From: CAVUFH01 sp963740835
GTDB lineage: Bacteria; Actinomycetota; Acidimicrobiia; IMCC26256; PALSA-610
DNA length: 64,000 nt
Reading direction: 5' to 3'
Assembly: GCA_963740835.1 (NCBI GenBank)
Contig: CAVUFH010000003.1
Location: forward strand, 1,612,001-1,676,000
The stretch's first letter is position 1; each line of letters begins with the position of its first letter. Of the stretch, positions 62,790 to 64,000 are shown piece after piece. Under the pieces are notes generated by a model. It saw only the letters and a list, made by a program, of their open reading frames with translations. It had not been told where the DNA came from and ran no database searches. Made by a program: the position numbers and the translations under genes.

Positions 62790-63082
62790 ACGGTGTGGTC
62801 CCGGCGCACGAATGCGGTCGAGCTCGAATCAGGTACCACGAGGTCCGTGCGACCAGCGAGGCCGAGGACGCCGCGCGTCGCGAGCACGGTCGCGACACCG
62901 ACGCGTCCGGTCCGGTTGACCAGCGGTTGCCGCGCCGGGCTACGGACGAAGACGTTGAACCCACTCGAGGGTTGACCGACCGCGATCGGAAGCGAGGTGC
63001 CGACTACGTGTCGATCACGCGGGACAACCTGCGGACATTGCGCACCGCGCTCGGCTGCACCTGAGCCCGGCGGTCGGCGCGG
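62790..63082. other. Gene-free stretch after the large regulator
   Basis: 293 bases. A plus-strand frame through it lacks family character, and its codon use is unlike the neighbours. No clear promoter or terminator was found. Confidence 0.4.
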
Positions 63083-63655
63083 TCAGAGATCTGGCTGATC
63101 CCACCGCGGTGTGCGCTGCAGCAGCGCGCGTAGGAGCGGCGCGAACTCGTCGAGCGGTTGCGACGGGTAATTCGTTTCGAAGCAGTTCTCGTCGTACAGC
63201 TCGCAGAACTCCACGGTGTCGTCGAACCACTCGTGCCCGGCGTAGTGCTCACGCGCGTTCGGATCCGCGCCCACATGTCGTCCGTAGTAGTAGAGCTGGA
63301 ACACCGGGTGGTGCTTGGTGATCCACGTGAGCCGCTCGTCCACGAACGGCTTGAGGATCGAGGCCGCGAGCTCGCCGTGGTTACGAGGCGCGAGCGTGTC
63401 GCCGATGTCGTGCAGCAGGCACATCGCGACGTAGTCATCGTCGCGTCCGTCCCGGCTCGCGCGCGTCGCGGACTGCAAGGAGTGGTCCAGGCGTGAGATC
63501 GCGTAGCCCTCGGTTCCTTCGTCGAGCAGTCGCAACGCATCGAGAACCCGGTCGGTGTATCCCGCGAGGAAGTCGACCCGGCGTGCTTCGATGATCTCGT
63601 AGTCGGCCGGCGTGCTGTCCTGCATGCGGGCGAAGTTGGCGCGTTGGACGACCAT
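63083..63655 (-). CDS. HD-domain hydrolase
   Basis: A 190-residue protein starting MVVQRANFARMQDSTPADYE. HSLQSATRA gives the first His, CLLHDIGDTLAPRNHGE the HD pair, and KHHPVFQLYYYG and GHEWFDDTVEFCELYDENCF follow. HD enzymes hydrolyse phosphate esters or add water to small molecules; no substrate can be named. ATG 63655 chosen; the upstream frame is not protein-like. It lies 11 bases after the partial gene at the window end, on the same strand. Confidence 0.75.
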   Translation of the reverse strand: MVVQRANFARMQDSTPADYEIIEARRVDFLAGYTDRVLDALRLLDEGTEGYAISRLDHSLQSATRASRDGRDDDYVAMCLLHDIGDTLAPRNHGELAASILKPFVDERLTWITKHHPVFQLYYYGRHVGADPNAREHYAGHEWFDDTVEFCELYDENCFETNYPSQPLDEFAPLLRALLQRTPRWDQPDL

Positions 63656-63666
63656 CGGACCACAGT

Positions 63667-64000
63667 CTATTGAGTCACGGCCGTGCGCATCTTCGTGACG
63701 AGTGCCGCGAACATCGGGTAGGTGGCGGGCCCCCCGAGCGCGTCGATCGACGGTTTCCACAGATCCCAGCGGTCGATGAGTCGTTGTCCGAGCAGGAGCC
63801 GGATCGTCTCGAAGTCGAAGCCACCGTGCTTCTCGAGCGCGCCCAACTGCTCGTAGTAGTCGAGCTCCCGGTACAGCACGAACGCGTCGACCGAGTTCTC
63901 GTCGATGTAGCGCAAGAGCGCGTCCCGCAACGCCTCGCGCGTCTCGAACGTGTTGATCAGGCGACGCGTCTCCTCGAGCGGCGCTTCGTTCCAGCGGCGG
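63667..64000 (-). CDS. Hypothetical protein, 5' end beyond the window
   Basis: About 110 C-terminal residues run to the window edge (RRWNEAPLEETRRLINTFET then REALRDALLRYIDENSVDAF). An internal TTG at 63930 is unlikely to be the start, because the frame and character continue upstream. Helical, acidic; WDLWKPSIDALGGPATYPMF near the end. Not recognised. Confidence 0.5.
   Translation of the reverse strand, partial: RRWNEAPLEETRRLINTFETREALRDALLRYIDENSVDAFVLYRELDYYEQLGALEKHGGFDFETIRLLLGQRLIDRWDLWKPSIDALGGPATYPMFAALVTKMRTAVTQ

Noticed and set aside
62735..63064. 109-codon plus-strand frame after the large regulator
   Set aside because: Charged, low-complexity translation with no ribosome site and no family likeness; its start lies inside the previous gene.

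Overview
The window is high-GC DNA with many GTG and TTG starts, ATGA, GTGA and TGATG gene overlaps, lipoproteins with a standard lipobox, and the gene block mec-cysO-cysM-murI-MBL-rph-rdgB in the order known from Mycobacterium. This points to a free-living actinobacterium; Acidimicrobiia or a related deep lineage is an inference. The tmRNA encodes the tag ANNDDNRLALAA.

Layout. 1-4.9 kb: an aromatic or meta-cleavage type catabolic operon (TetR end, extradiol dioxygenase, FAD monooxygenase, FAH-family hydrolase, amidohydrolase/decarboxylase) facing a MaoC hydratase. 5-6.6 kb: a membrane protein and a VOC protein. 7-16.3 kb: a branched-chain-amino-acid-type ABC transporter in an unusual two-polypeptide form (MFS-LivF fusion plus LivH-LivM-LivG fusion), then on the minus strand a SnoaL-like protein, an amidohydrolase, a LIV-type binding lipoprotein and a TetR regulator. 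17-30.3 kb: regulators and stress genes (MFS, histidine kinase with two lipoproteins, response regulator, PadR with a membrane partner, LuxR, SnoaL proteins, msrA/msrB, a nitrobindin-like protein) with two gene relics. 31-31.3 kb: ssrA (tmRNA, minus strand). 31.4-41.9 kb: methyltransferase, DEAD-box helicase, acyl-ACP desaturase diverging from NDH-2, His-tailed thioredoxin, smpB, BKACE, nitronate monooxygenase, xanthine-dehydrogenase-type large subunit. 41.9-48.3 kb: the cysteine/murI/rph/rdgB block. 48.3-64 kb: two esterases, ileS, META lipoprotein, DMT transporter, a DUF2236 oxygenase pair, a 1,386-residue SARP/cyclase/AAA regulator, an HD protein and a partial gene.

Most notable. Copies of the tmRNA 3' end lie at 6.6 and 16.5 kb, in the same orientation as the real 3' end at 31.0 kb. 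Both distant copies carry an encoded CCA while the real gene does not, which fits one or two relic insertions at ssrA. No integrase was seen. Four large genes are broken by single frameshifts. Three of the breaks fall on a CGCGCG hexamer and each would be repaired by one extra CG; msrB carries a compensated pair of homopolymer indels. These may be sequence errors and should be resolved before any gene is called dead. Other points are a CysO with an extra residue after its GG end, a 68-bp triple tandem repeat before cysO, and a shared 24-nt palindromic element at two convergent gene ends.
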